Shown piece after piece: positions 7,007 to 13,395 of a stretch of 23,639 nucleotides of DNA. A program made the position numbers and the translations under genes. This stretch comes from G020354945 sp964570585 (GTDB lineage Bacteria > Omnitrophota > Gorgyraeia > JABMRG01 > JAFGKX01): assembly GCA_964570585.1 (NCBI GenBank), contig CAZMYR010000028.1, positions 1 to 23,639 of the forward strand, read 5' to 3'. Under the pieces are notes generated by a model. It searched no databases and was not told the DNA's origin. It was given only the letters and a program-made list of their open reading frames with translations. Each line of letters begins with the position of its first letter. The first letter of the stretch is position 1.

Positions 7007-7916
7007 ATGAAGGTATTACAAATTTTTGTTATTTTGTTTTTTATGACTGTTTTGTTAAATCCTGTTTTAGTTACAGCTGAAGAACCAAGATTTAATTCAA
7101 AAATAGCAGCAGCAATAAAAGAAGGTTATGAAAACAATGTGTTTTTAGACTCCTCAAGGAAAGGAGATTGGTTTACAGAAAAAAGTGTTTATGCAGAAGG
7201 AGACTACAAGATAACAGATAAAGTAAGCGCCGGGATAGAATATGATTTTATAGGCCTTCTTTATAGGGTGTGCTTTTTTTAAGTATTATTTAAGAGATGA
7301 TTTTTTAATAAAAGCAGGATATATAGCAGATTCAGTCTGGTATCTGCATGATGAAGACGAAACATATCTTGCCCTTGGACAATTAGGCGAAATTGAATAT
7401 TACGTAAACGACGACCTATTCTTAAAAGGTGGATATAAATTTAAAGAATATGATTATGATAAAAAGAAAATCAAAGATGGCGCTGGCAATACCCTAACCA
7501 CCGAGAGAGAAGACTACAGGCATATAATGACATTCAGCATAGGCCAGTACATAAAAGAATTGTTGGTCAGGGCAAATGGAAGGATAGATTTTAATGATTC
7601 CAACGATGAATATATGGACTATTACGATTATATAGCGTATAAAATGGGCCTTTCTGTAAATATGCCTGTTCTTAAAGCCCTTTATTTAGCAGGCCATGGA
7701 AGTTACAGATGGAAGGAATTTGACACGAGAAAGAATGCGGACTTGAGTGCCACAGAAACCCAGAAGACCATGACCTTAGGCGGAACGGCCTATTATAATA
7801 TATACAAATCAGCCTATATAAGCGCTAGCTATACCTATGTACAAAATTACTCTAACGAACCCTTAAATGAATATTCTGACTCCATTACCACCGCCGGAGT
7901 GCATATATTTTTCTAA
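7007..7916 (+). pseudogene. Outer-membrane beta-barrel gene split by a one-base frameshift
   Basis: The first part (7007-7282) encodes a signal peptide (about 1-25, MKVLQIFVILFF to VTAEE) and the first strands. It then hits TAA directly after seven Ts at 7274-7280. Dropping one T opens a frame that runs without stops to 7916, giving about 302 residues. The restored protein alternates polar and hydrophobic residues, is Tyr-rich (KFKEYDYDKK, YISASYTYVQNYS) and ends in Phe (GVHIFF), all typical of outer-membrane barrels. AAGGGG precedes ATG 7007. The split may be a real inactivation, a phase-variable slip, or a sequencing or assembly error. No specific family was recognised. The neighbours are a secreted FecR-domain protein and a CHASE2 phosphatase. 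Confidence 0.8.
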
Positions 7917-7935
7917 GGTCCCAAATAGTGTTTTA

Positions 7936-8019
7936 ATCCAAAAATCAAAGTCCAAAAATCAAAATTACATATTAAAATTCAAAATTTTGGATTATCATTT
8001 TGATTTTTGATATTTGGAT
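7936..8019. repeat. AT-rich imperfect inverted repeat before the phosphatase gene
   Basis: ATCCAAAAATCAAA units at 7936-7965 are matched in reverse complement by ATTTTGATTTTTG...TTTGGAT at 7997-8019. A T-run follows at 8019-8024. The structure fills the gap between the barrel gene and the CHASE2-PP2C gene and leaves no good ribosome site. It could act as a terminator or be a dispersed repeat. Confidence 0.65.
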
Positions 8020-8027
8020 TTTTTATT

Positions 8028-9962
8028 ATGCCCATCAAATCGATCCATATAAGCAAACGCCCAATTGAGATAATTACAGCAGTAATTATAAGCGCGCTAA
8101 TAATCCTAGTTTCTTATTTTAGAGTATTTGAAGTATTTGAATTAGCTACCTTAGACTTAAGATTTAAGTTAAGACCCCACCAGATAACTTCAGACAGAAT
8201 AGCCATAATAGAAATAGCCCAGGATACCTTAGAGCAAATCGGTACCTGGCCCATCGATAGAGAATTCCACGCCCGCCTGATAGATATATTGACTGAATTT
8301 GATGCCCGCTCAATAATATTTGATGCCATATTCGCACAACAGCAAAATGAGCTTTCAGACGAAGAGCTCGTAAAATCAATCGCAGCTTCAAAAAGAGTAT
8401 ATCTTGCCCAGGCATTCAGGCTTACAAAAGAAAGAGGGGATTCTGCCTTTCTACAAGCACAGAAATTAGAGGCATCTCCATTTTCAAATCTTGATAAGGC
8501 GGCCTATGGCATAGGGCATATAAACATAATCCCAGATATAGATGGAAAGCGAAGGCGTATTCCTGTTTTTATCGATTATAAAGGTAAACTTTATCCTCAG
8601 CTTTCTTTTTTGGTTGCCTATGACTACATAGGAAAGTCGACGGATAATCCAAAGATAAGCAAAAAGTTTATCCAGATCGATCCTGATGCTAGAATACCCA
8701 TTGATGAGAATGGCCAGGTGCTTATAAATTTCGCTGATAGATGGGGTGAGGCCTTTAAGCATTATTCTTTTATAGATATATTGAAATCATATATTCAGTT
8801 AAAAAACAACGAAAAACCAAGGTTGGATCTAAAAGCCTTTAAAGATAAAATATGCCTGGTAGGCCTTACAGCAGTTGGCACACACGATTTAAATCCAGTA
8901 CCGCTGCAGGCGAATTACCCGATGGTTGGCATTCACGCCAATATTATAAATTCTATTCTCGCCGATAACTTTATACATCGGGCTGATAAACTTACCAATA
9001 TTTTAATCTTTATATTTCTTGGCTTGCTTGCTTCTTTTTTGACTATGAGGCTAAAACCTTTTAAGAGCCTATTGATAATAGTGGGGCTGTTATTTGTTTT
9101 CACTTTATTTTCGTATGCCGCCTTTGCATTTTTTAAAACATGGCTGGACCTTTTCTATCCGCTACTGCTCGTTTCACTGGTTTATCTTTTTAGTACATTT
9201 TATAAGTATATCTCCGAGAGAAATAAGCGAATGCTTATAGAGAGAGAACTGGATATTGCCAGAAGGATTCAGAAAAGCTTCCTAAAGGAAACCCCGCCCG
9301 AAAAGGAGGGATTAGATATCGCTGTTATTATGGATGCAGCAAAGGCAGTTGGCGGAGATTTATATGATTTTGTAGATATATCAGCAGATGTGATAGGGAT
9401 TATGATAGGCGATGTTTCCGGAAAAGGTGTTCCCGCAGCCCTGTTTATGGCAATGACGGTGAGCAATTTCAGATTTCACGCAAGGGGCAAAGGCGAACCT
9501 GCCGATGTAATGACCCAGTTAAACAATCAGATATCAACAGAATCAACATCAGGCCTTTTCGTAACAGTTTATTATTTAATAGCCGATATAGGGAAGAAAA
9601 TTTTAAAGATTGCAGATGCAGGCCATCTACCCTTAATTATTGCGCATCCGAACGATGAAGTAGAAACCCTTAAGGTAGAGGGCGGTATGGCAGTAGGGAT
9701 TATGGAAGGGACAGAATATACGGAAAGGCAGATCCCTTTTGGTAGCGGAGATATATTTTTATTATACACAGATGGTGTTACAGAAGCACGAAATGTTAAA
9801 AAAGAAGAATTTGGTGAAGACAGGATAAAAGTAGCACTTTCAGAATGCAGGAACAAAAGCACAAGAGAAATTGTAGAACATATTTACAAAACACTAAAAA
9901 AATTTACCAGGAAAGCTCCCCAGCACGACGACATCACTATAATAGCAATCAAGGCGGCATAA
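8028..9962 (+). CDS. CHASE2 sensor with PP2C (SpoIIE-type) serine phosphatase
   Basis: This 644-residue membrane sensor would dephosphorylate STAS proteins in response to a periplasmic signal. After a first membrane helix (about 10-30), a CHASE2 domain fills about 35-310, with LDLRFKLRP and GTWPIDREFHARLIDIL. Three membrane helices follow (about 321-395), then a short linker helix and the phosphatase domain (about 420-643). Metal-binding motifs are intact: GGDLYDF from residue 442, GDVSGKGVPAALFM, YTDGVTEA and HDDITIIAIK near 633. ATG 8028 is chosen over an in-frame TTG at 8007 inside the repeat. Neither has a strong ribosome site. It converges with a STAS gene 85 nt away on the other strand, a likely substrate. 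A second STAS lies at 3355. Confidence 0.93.
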   Translation: MPIKSIHISKRPIEIITAVIISALIILVSYFRVFEVFELATLDLRFKLRPHQITSDRIAIIEIAQDTLEQIGTWPIDREFHARLIDILTEFDARSIIFDAIFAQQQNELSDEELVKSIAASKRVYLAQAFRLTKERGDSAFLQAQKLEASPFSNLDKAAYGIGHINIIPDIDGKRRRIPVFIDYKGKLYPQLSFLVAYDYIGKSTDNPKISKKFIQIDPDARIPIDENGQVLINFADRWGEAFKHYSFIDILKSYIQLKNNEKPRLDLKAFKDKICLVGLTAVGTHDLNPVPLQANYPMVGIHANIINSILADNFIHRADKLTNILIFIFLGLLASFLTMRLKPFKSLLIIVGLLFVFTLFSYAAFAFFKTWLDLFYPLLLVSLVYLFSTFYKYISERNKRMLIERELDIARRIQKSFLKETPPEKEGLDIAVIMDAAKAVGGDLYDFVDISADVIGIMIGDVSGKGVPAALFMAMTVSNFRFHARGKGEPADVMTQLNNQISTESTSGLFVTVYYLIADIGKKILKIADAGHLPLIIAHPNDEVETLKVEGGMAVGIMEGTEYTERQIPFGSGDIFLLYTDGVTEARNVKKEEFGEDRIKVALSECRNKSTREIVEHIYKTLKKFTRKAPQHDDITIIAIKAA

Positions 9963-9975
9963 TTACACATAATTA

Positions 9976-10032
9976 CAGACGTTTACAAAATCGTTCGGGT
10001 ACCTGTCCAAATTTTGTGAGGTTAGTGTACCC
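9976..10032. repeat. Post-stop direct repeat, copy A
   Basis: This 57-nt segment begins CAGACGTTTAC and ends GTGTACCC. It is about 80% identical to 18184-18241. Both copies begin within 14 nt after a stop codon, here that of the CHASE2-PP2C gene. It lies between convergent genes. No hairpin followed by a U-tract is evident. Confidence 0.8.
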
Positions 10033-10047
10033 TTTAGCCCTCCTTGA

Positions 10048-10413
10048 TTAAAATCCCTCGAAGGCAGCCTCGCGGTTCTCATAGACATCAAACATCTGGG
10101 TTAGGCCTGCCAGATTGAATACCTCCCGCGCCTTGCCTTTTAATCCTACCAGGCGAAGGCCGCCGTTTCTTTTTGAAAGCTTTATCTTTGCATTGACAAG
10201 AACACTCAAGCCAGCACTGTCTAAATAGTCTACTTTGGTTAAGTCAACTATAATCTTTAAATTTCCTTTGTTGATATGCTCGTTTATTATTTTAGTTATC
10301 TCTTCTGAAGTATAGTTATCTATCTGCCCTGAGAGAACCATAAGCATGATATCTTTAGTCCCCTCAAGTTCTATCTCCAGCGCCCCCACCGTTCCTAACA
10401 CTTTCTTTTTCAT
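10048..10413 (-). CDS. STAS-domain anti-anti-sigma factor
   Basis: This 121-residue single STAS domain has the motif VDYLDSAGLSVLV, with Ser66 after Asp65 as the expected phosphorylation site. In partner switching it would sequester an RsbW-type kinase when dephosphorylated. A strong AGGAGG lies just upstream of ATG 10413. It sits downstream of tRNA-Leu on the same strand and could be read from the tRNA promoter across a hairpin repeat. Its 3' end faces the CHASE2-PP2C phosphatase gene, which fits an enzyme-substrate pair. It is more divergent at its N terminus than the STAS protein at 3355, so the two may have different partners. Confidence 0.92.
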   Translation of the reverse strand: MKKKVLGTVGALEIELEGTKDIMLMVLSGQIDNYTSEEITKIINEHINKGNLKIIVDLTKVDYLDSAGLSVLVNAKIKLSKRNGGLRLVGLKGKAREVFNLAGLTQMFDVYENREAAFEGF

Positions 10414-10444
10414 GGCAAGCCTCCTGCTTTTGCCCCTCTAATGT

Positions 10445-10492
10445 TCCTATCCGCCGCATTGTTCGGGACAAAATTTTCAAAGAAAATTTTGG
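10445..10492. repeat. Hairpin repeat next to tRNA-Leu (copy 2)
   Basis: It matches 5342-5389 at about 39 of 48 positions and shares the block GTTCGGGACAAAATTT. The stem is CAAAATTTTC with GAAAATTTTG around an AAA loop. One G-C pair of copy 1 is a T-A pair here, so the stem is kept by compensatory change. It abuts the tRNA-Leu 3' end. Confidence 0.85.
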
Positions 10493-10576
10493 TGCCGGAG
10501 GTGGGAGTTGAACCCACACGGTATTTCTACCACCGGATTTTGAATCCGGCGCGTCTGCCAATTTCACCACTCCGGC
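10490..10576 (-). tRNA. tRNA-Leu (anticodon CAA)
   Basis: On the minus strand a full 87-nt tRNA is readable. The acceptor stem GCCGGAG pairs with CTCCGGC, followed by A and an encoded CCA. The anticodon stem CCGGA/TCCGG holds the loop TTCAAAA, giving anticodon CAA for UUG codons. The long variable arm expected for leucine (TGGTAGAAATACCG) and the T-arm GTGGG-TTCAACT-CCCAC are present. leuS lies 8 kb away in the window. Confidence 0.96.
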
Positions 10577-10587
10577 ATTATTTTTTT

Positions 10588-10616
10588 ATTCTATATGGAA
10601 TATAAGTCCCAGTCAA
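10588..10616 (-). promoter_or_regulatory. Predicted promoter of tRNA-Leu
   Basis: Read on the minus strand, TTGACT (10616-10611) and TAGAAT (10593-10588) are 17 bp apart. The -10 box ends 11 nt before the tRNA 5' end, which leaves only a few leader bases. The STAS gene further downstream may share this transcript. Confidence 0.65.
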
Positions 10617-10642
10617 GTTGATTATGGACGTCCCCGAATCCA

Positions 10643-11722
10643 TTAACTCCTTCTTTCTACAACTGGCAGAAGAAAAGAAAATGTGCTTCCCTTGCCGTAT
10701 TCTGATTGCACCTGTATCTTGCCCCCGTGTTCTTGGATAATCCTTTTTGATATGGCTAGCCCCAGGCCTGTGCCGCCCCTCATCTTTTCTTTTTCCGTGG
10801 CCACTTGGCTGAAACTCTGAAAAAGTTTACTCATATCTTCCTTTTTTATCCCTATCCCTGTATCGGCAACAGAAACATATATGGCGTTTTTGAGCTTTTT
10901 TGATGTAATTGTAATACTGCCTTTATCAGCAAATTTTATAGCGTTGTTAACCAGATTTGTCAAAACCTGGATAATCCTGTCACTGTCAAAGGTTATTTTT
11001 GGCAAATCCTTTGAAAGAGACAGAGTAAGCTTGAGGCCTTTATTCTTTATTAAAGGTGACATCTGTTTTGCAACTTCTTCAAGCAATTCGTTAATATTGC
11101 CTTCCTCCATCTTAAATTCCATCCGGCCTGCCTTTAACTTCTGGAAATCTAATACATTGTTTATGAGACGGGTTAATCTATCTGCATTTCGTTTTACTGT
11201 ATCCAAATACTCTTTCTGTTTTTTGTTAAGGTTTCCTGCTGTCCCATCCTGAACAATGTCAATATATCCGTTAATTACCGTAAGCGGCGTTTTTAATTCA
11301 TGGGATACCATAGAGATAAATTGTGATTTTATATTCATCGTTTTTATCAGTTCTTCCTCTGCCTCTTTAATCTTGGTGATATCCTCAACAAATATAAGGG
11401 CCTTTTTCTCGCCCCTTTCCTCCAGGGGTATGCCAGAGAAGTTTCTTACTGTCGTTTTCTTTGAGTGATATGAGGCATATTTAACCGATTCCATAGAAAA
11501 AGAATTGCCATCGAAAACAGACCGGATTTTTTTATCCAGACCTAATTTTTTGTATGCCGTGAGTTTAAAGACATTTAAAGACTTAAACTGCTCATATGTA
11601 TCTCCTGAGATAACAATCATGGCAGAGTTTACATAATCGATGTTACCTTTACCATTCACAATATAGATGCCGATAGGGGCTACTTCCAGAATAGAGCGTA
11701 TTATTTCGTGAGCTTGTTCCAT
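10643..11722 (-). CDS. PAS-domain sensor histidine kinase
   Basis: This 359-residue protein is a soluble-looking two-component kinase. A PAS domain covers about 1-115 (PIGIYIVNGKGNIDYVN; LIFVEDITKIKEAEEEL). A HisKA domain follows with phospho-acceptor His141 in MVSHELKTPL. The HATPase domain has the N-box NLVNNAIKF, the G1 box VADTGIGI, the F-box LFQSFSQ and the G2 box GGTGLGLAIS. It has no membrane segment of its own, and its ATG lies 22 nt inside the upstream gene for a membrane-anchored protein. The two are therefore coupled and may work together. No response regulator is in the window, so it is an orphan kinase. GGAG precedes ATG 11722 at slightly long spacing. Confidence 0.93.
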   Translation of the reverse strand: MEQAHEIIRSILEVAPIGIYIVNGKGNIDYVNSAMIVISGDTYEQFKSLNVFKLTAYKKLGLDKKIRSVFDGNSFSMESVKYASYHSKKTTVRNFSGIPLEERGEKKALIFVEDITKIKEAEEELIKTMNIKSQFISMVSHELKTPLTVINGYIDIVQDGTAGNLNKKQKEYLDTVKRNADRLTRLINNVLDFQKLKAGRMEFKMEEGNINELLEEVAKQMSPLIKNKGLKLTLSLSKDLPKITFDSDRIIQVLTNLVNNAIKFADKGSITITSKKLKNAIYVSVADTGIGIKKEDMSKLFQSFSQVATEKEKMRGGTGLGLAISKRIIQEHGGKIQVQSEYGKGSTFSFLLPVVERRS

Positions 11723-12066
11723 TTTTTAAAAACACTCCTTATTTTATTGAAAGATTCGCCATTATAATTATATTCGCAGAATACTTTCTCCTTTTTCTCC
11801 CATTGTTTTTCTATGAATGCGCAAAACCCGGAATTAAAAAACCTTAGAAGAAAACTTGCAGCCCTCATATTTTTCGGTTTCATTTTGTAGGCAGAGATAA
11901 GGAGAGGAAGGGCTTCAGAGTATCTTGCTTGCCTGGAGTATCTAGAACCTTGAGCAAAGGCTTCGTAGAAAGATTGGGTATAGTGAAAGACAAAAGTAGC
12001 TGAGAATATTACAATTAATATAAATGTACATAATGCAATTTTTCTGACTGTTATATTAGTTTTCAT
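11701..12066 (-). CDS. Small membrane-anchored protein with TPR-like segment
   Basis: This 121-residue protein has an N-terminal hydrophobic segment (about 9-30, KIALCTFILIVIFSATFVF), then a soluble part. That part includes a TPR-like helical pair, QGSRYSRQARYSEALPLLISAYKMKPKNMRAASFLL. It has a signal-anchor look and would face the periplasm. ATG 12066 is favoured over an in-frame TTG at 12075 by a GGA at better spacing, though neither has a strong ribosome site. The 3' end overlaps the histidine kinase gene by 22 nt, so the two are translated together. The protein may supply the membrane or sensing element that the kinase lacks. I recognise no specific family. Confidence 0.65.
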   Translation of the reverse strand: MKTNITVRKIALCTFILIVIFSATFVFHYTQSFYEAFAQGSRYSRQARYSEALPLLISAYKMKPKNMRAASFLLRFFNSGFCAFIEKQWEKKEKVFCEYNYNGESFNKIRSVFKKWNKLTK

Positions 12067-12080
12067 ATATTCCAAATTAT

Positions 12081-12109
12081 ATCATATCAAATGTATATAT
12101 GGAAAGCAA
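12081..12109 (-). promoter_or_regulatory. Possible promoter of the membrane protein-kinase pair
   Basis: Read on the minus strand, TTGCTT (12109-12104) and TATGAT (12086-12081) are 17 bp apart. Transcription would start near 12074, leaving a very short leader. The surroundings are AT-rich, so chance matches are likely. Confidence 0.4.
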
Positions 12110-12165
12110 ATAATACAGACGGGTTCCGTTGTGCCCGGGGCGATCTACAAACCATCTATTATTTA

Positions 12166-12194
12166 TTGACGGTTGATGGATTTTTTGCTATAAT
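12166..12194 (+). promoter_or_regulatory. Strong predicted promoter of the galT-glg operon
   Basis: TTGACG at 12166-12171 and a perfect TATAAT at 12189-12194 are 17 bp apart. TG at 12186-12187 makes an extended -10. Transcription should start near 12201, giving a leader of about 90 nt. It is one of the two best promoters in the window and the only clear one before galT, glgA, the GH57 gene and glgC. Confidence 0.8.
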
Positions 12195-12268
12195 CACCGC
12201 GATTTTATCAAAGTCCCTTCACGAAATTCATAGTCGTAAGTATTAAGTACGACTTAAAACTTACAACT

Positions 12269-12289
12269 AAAATTTGCGGAGCAAATTTT
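12269..12289 (+). promoter_or_regulatory. Hairpin abutting the galT start codon (copy 3 of the stem family)
   Basis: AAAATTTGC (12269-12277) and GCAAATTTT (12281-12289) form a perfect 9-bp stem around GGA, one base before ATG 12291. The only ribosome-site-like bases, GGAG, sit in the loop. The same stem sequence lies before mlaD at 5366-5388. It may influence galT translation or simply be a repeat. Confidence 0.6.
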
Positions 12290-12290
12290 C

Positions 12291-13319
12291 ATGGGAGAGC
12301 TCAGGAAAGACCCGATTTTAGGAAGATGGGTAATAATATCTACAGAGCGCAGCAAGCGGCCAGACTCTTTTGTTAAGGAAAAGGAAAAGACAGAAGACGA
12401 TAAGGATAAATGCCCTTTCTGCGAAGGCAGGGAAAAGATGACCCCGCCTGAGATTTACAGCTTAAGAGCCCCCAACACAAAACCTAATGAGCCAGGTTGG
12501 CGGGTAAGGGTTGTTCCTAATAAATTCCCTGCATTAAATGCAGAAACAGAGCTTGAAAAGAGAGGCTATGGCGTTCATGATATGATGACCAGTTTCGGCG
12601 CGCATGAAGTTATAATTGAAACTCCTGACCATAATAGAGATATAAAAGATCAAACTATTGACGAAATCTCAGATGTAATCAGGGTGCTGCAATATAGGAT
12701 TGAGGAGTTGCAGAAAGATGAAAGGTTTCGTTATATTCTTATCTTTAAAAATAAAGGTAAAGAAGCCGGTGCTTCGATAAGGCATCCGCATTATCAAATT
12801 ATAGGCTTGCCAATTACTCCTAAAAGGGTAAGAGAAGAACTTCATGGAGCAGAAGTCTATTTTAAATTAAAGGAGAGGTGCATATTCTGCGATTTAATAG
12901 AGCAGGAAAAGTCCTGGGGCGAGAGAATAATCTATGAAAACGACGGTTTTATCAGCTTTTGCCCCTATGCATCGCGTTTTCCTTTCGAAACCTGGATTCT
13001 ACCCAAAGACCATTCCATAGATTTCTATAGCCAAAAAGTCAAAGATAAGATAAGACCATTGGCAGAAATGCTTAAAGTTATATTGAGCAAACTTGGCAAC
13101 GTGCTGGATGACCCTGAATATAATTATGTTATTCATGCTGCGCCAAACCGCTTTCTCCGTAGAGATTACTGGAAGACAATAGAACACGACTTCCACTGGC
13201 ATATAGAATTGTTTCCAAGGCTTACCAGAGTAGCAGGATTCGAATGGGGCAGCGGTTTTTATATAAATCCCACTTCTCCGGAAAAAGCTGCAAAATATCT
13301 AAAAGAACAGAAATGTTAA
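12291..13319 (+). CDS. galT: GalT-family nucleotidyltransferase (hexose-1-phosphate uridylyltransferase)
   Basis: The family swaps a nucleotide between a nucleotide sugar and a hexose 1-phosphate through a nucleotidyl-histidine. The 342 residues match typical GalT length (348 in E. coli). The N terminus (ELRKDPILGRWVIISTERSKRP) and metal cysteines (CPFCEGRE near 41 and CIFCDL near 196) fit. The active-site triad is H165-P-H167 in RHPHYQIIGLP, and a second His cluster is HDFHWHIEL near 300. It is the first gene after the strong promoter and is followed by glgA, a GH57 gene and glgC, with no galK or galE nearby. Some GalT-fold enzymes (for example Arabidopsis At5g18200) act as ADP-glucose phosphorylases, so the substrate here could be ADP-glucose. 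The symbol denotes the family. Confidence 0.88.
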   Translation: MGELRKDPILGRWVIISTERSKRPDSFVKEKEKTEDDKDKCPFCEGREKMTPPEIYSLRAPNTKPNEPGWRVRVVPNKFPALNAETELEKRGYGVHDMMTSFGAHEVIIETPDHNRDIKDQTIDEISDVIRVLQYRIEELQKDERFRYILIFKNKGKEAGASIRHPHYQIIGLPITPKRVREELHGAEVYFKLKERCIFCDLIEQEKSWGERIIYENDGFISFCPYASRFPFETWILPKDHSIDFYSQKVKDKIRPLAEMLKVILSKLGNVLDDPEYNYVIHAAPNRFLRRDYWKTIEHDFHWHIELFPRLTRVAGFEWGSGFYINPTSPEKAAKYLKEQKC

Positions 13320-13333
13320 CCCATCGTTCATTA

Positions 13334-13374
13334 GGGGACAGGCTCCCGATTGAAAATAGGGCAGGTTCCCGAAC
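13334..13374. repeat. REP-like element between galT and glgA
   Basis: Two related units, GGGGACAGGCTCCCGA and AGGGCAGGTTCCCGAA, lie in tandem in the 76-nt gap before glgA. They share the GGGAC/GTCCC vocabulary of the palindromes inside glgA (13559) and the GH94-like gene (22312). No ribosome site is visible before glgA ATG 13396. Confidence 0.6.
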
Positions 13375-13395
13375 AACTTCAGAAACGTCTCTATC

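Noticed and set aside
7527..7916. Separate gene starting at ATG 7527
   Set aside because: The same frame is open back to 7281 and continues the barrel sequence, and there is no ribosome site or signal peptide at 7527; it is the second part of the frameshifted barrel gene.
9845..10051. Short plus-strand frame across the end of the CHASE2-PP2C gene
   Set aside because: It overlaps the strongly conserved phosphatase C terminus in another frame and runs into the post-stop repeat.
10364..10570. Minus-strand open frame across tRNA-Leu
   Set aside because: It reads through a well-formed tRNA and the start of the STAS gene; chance frame.
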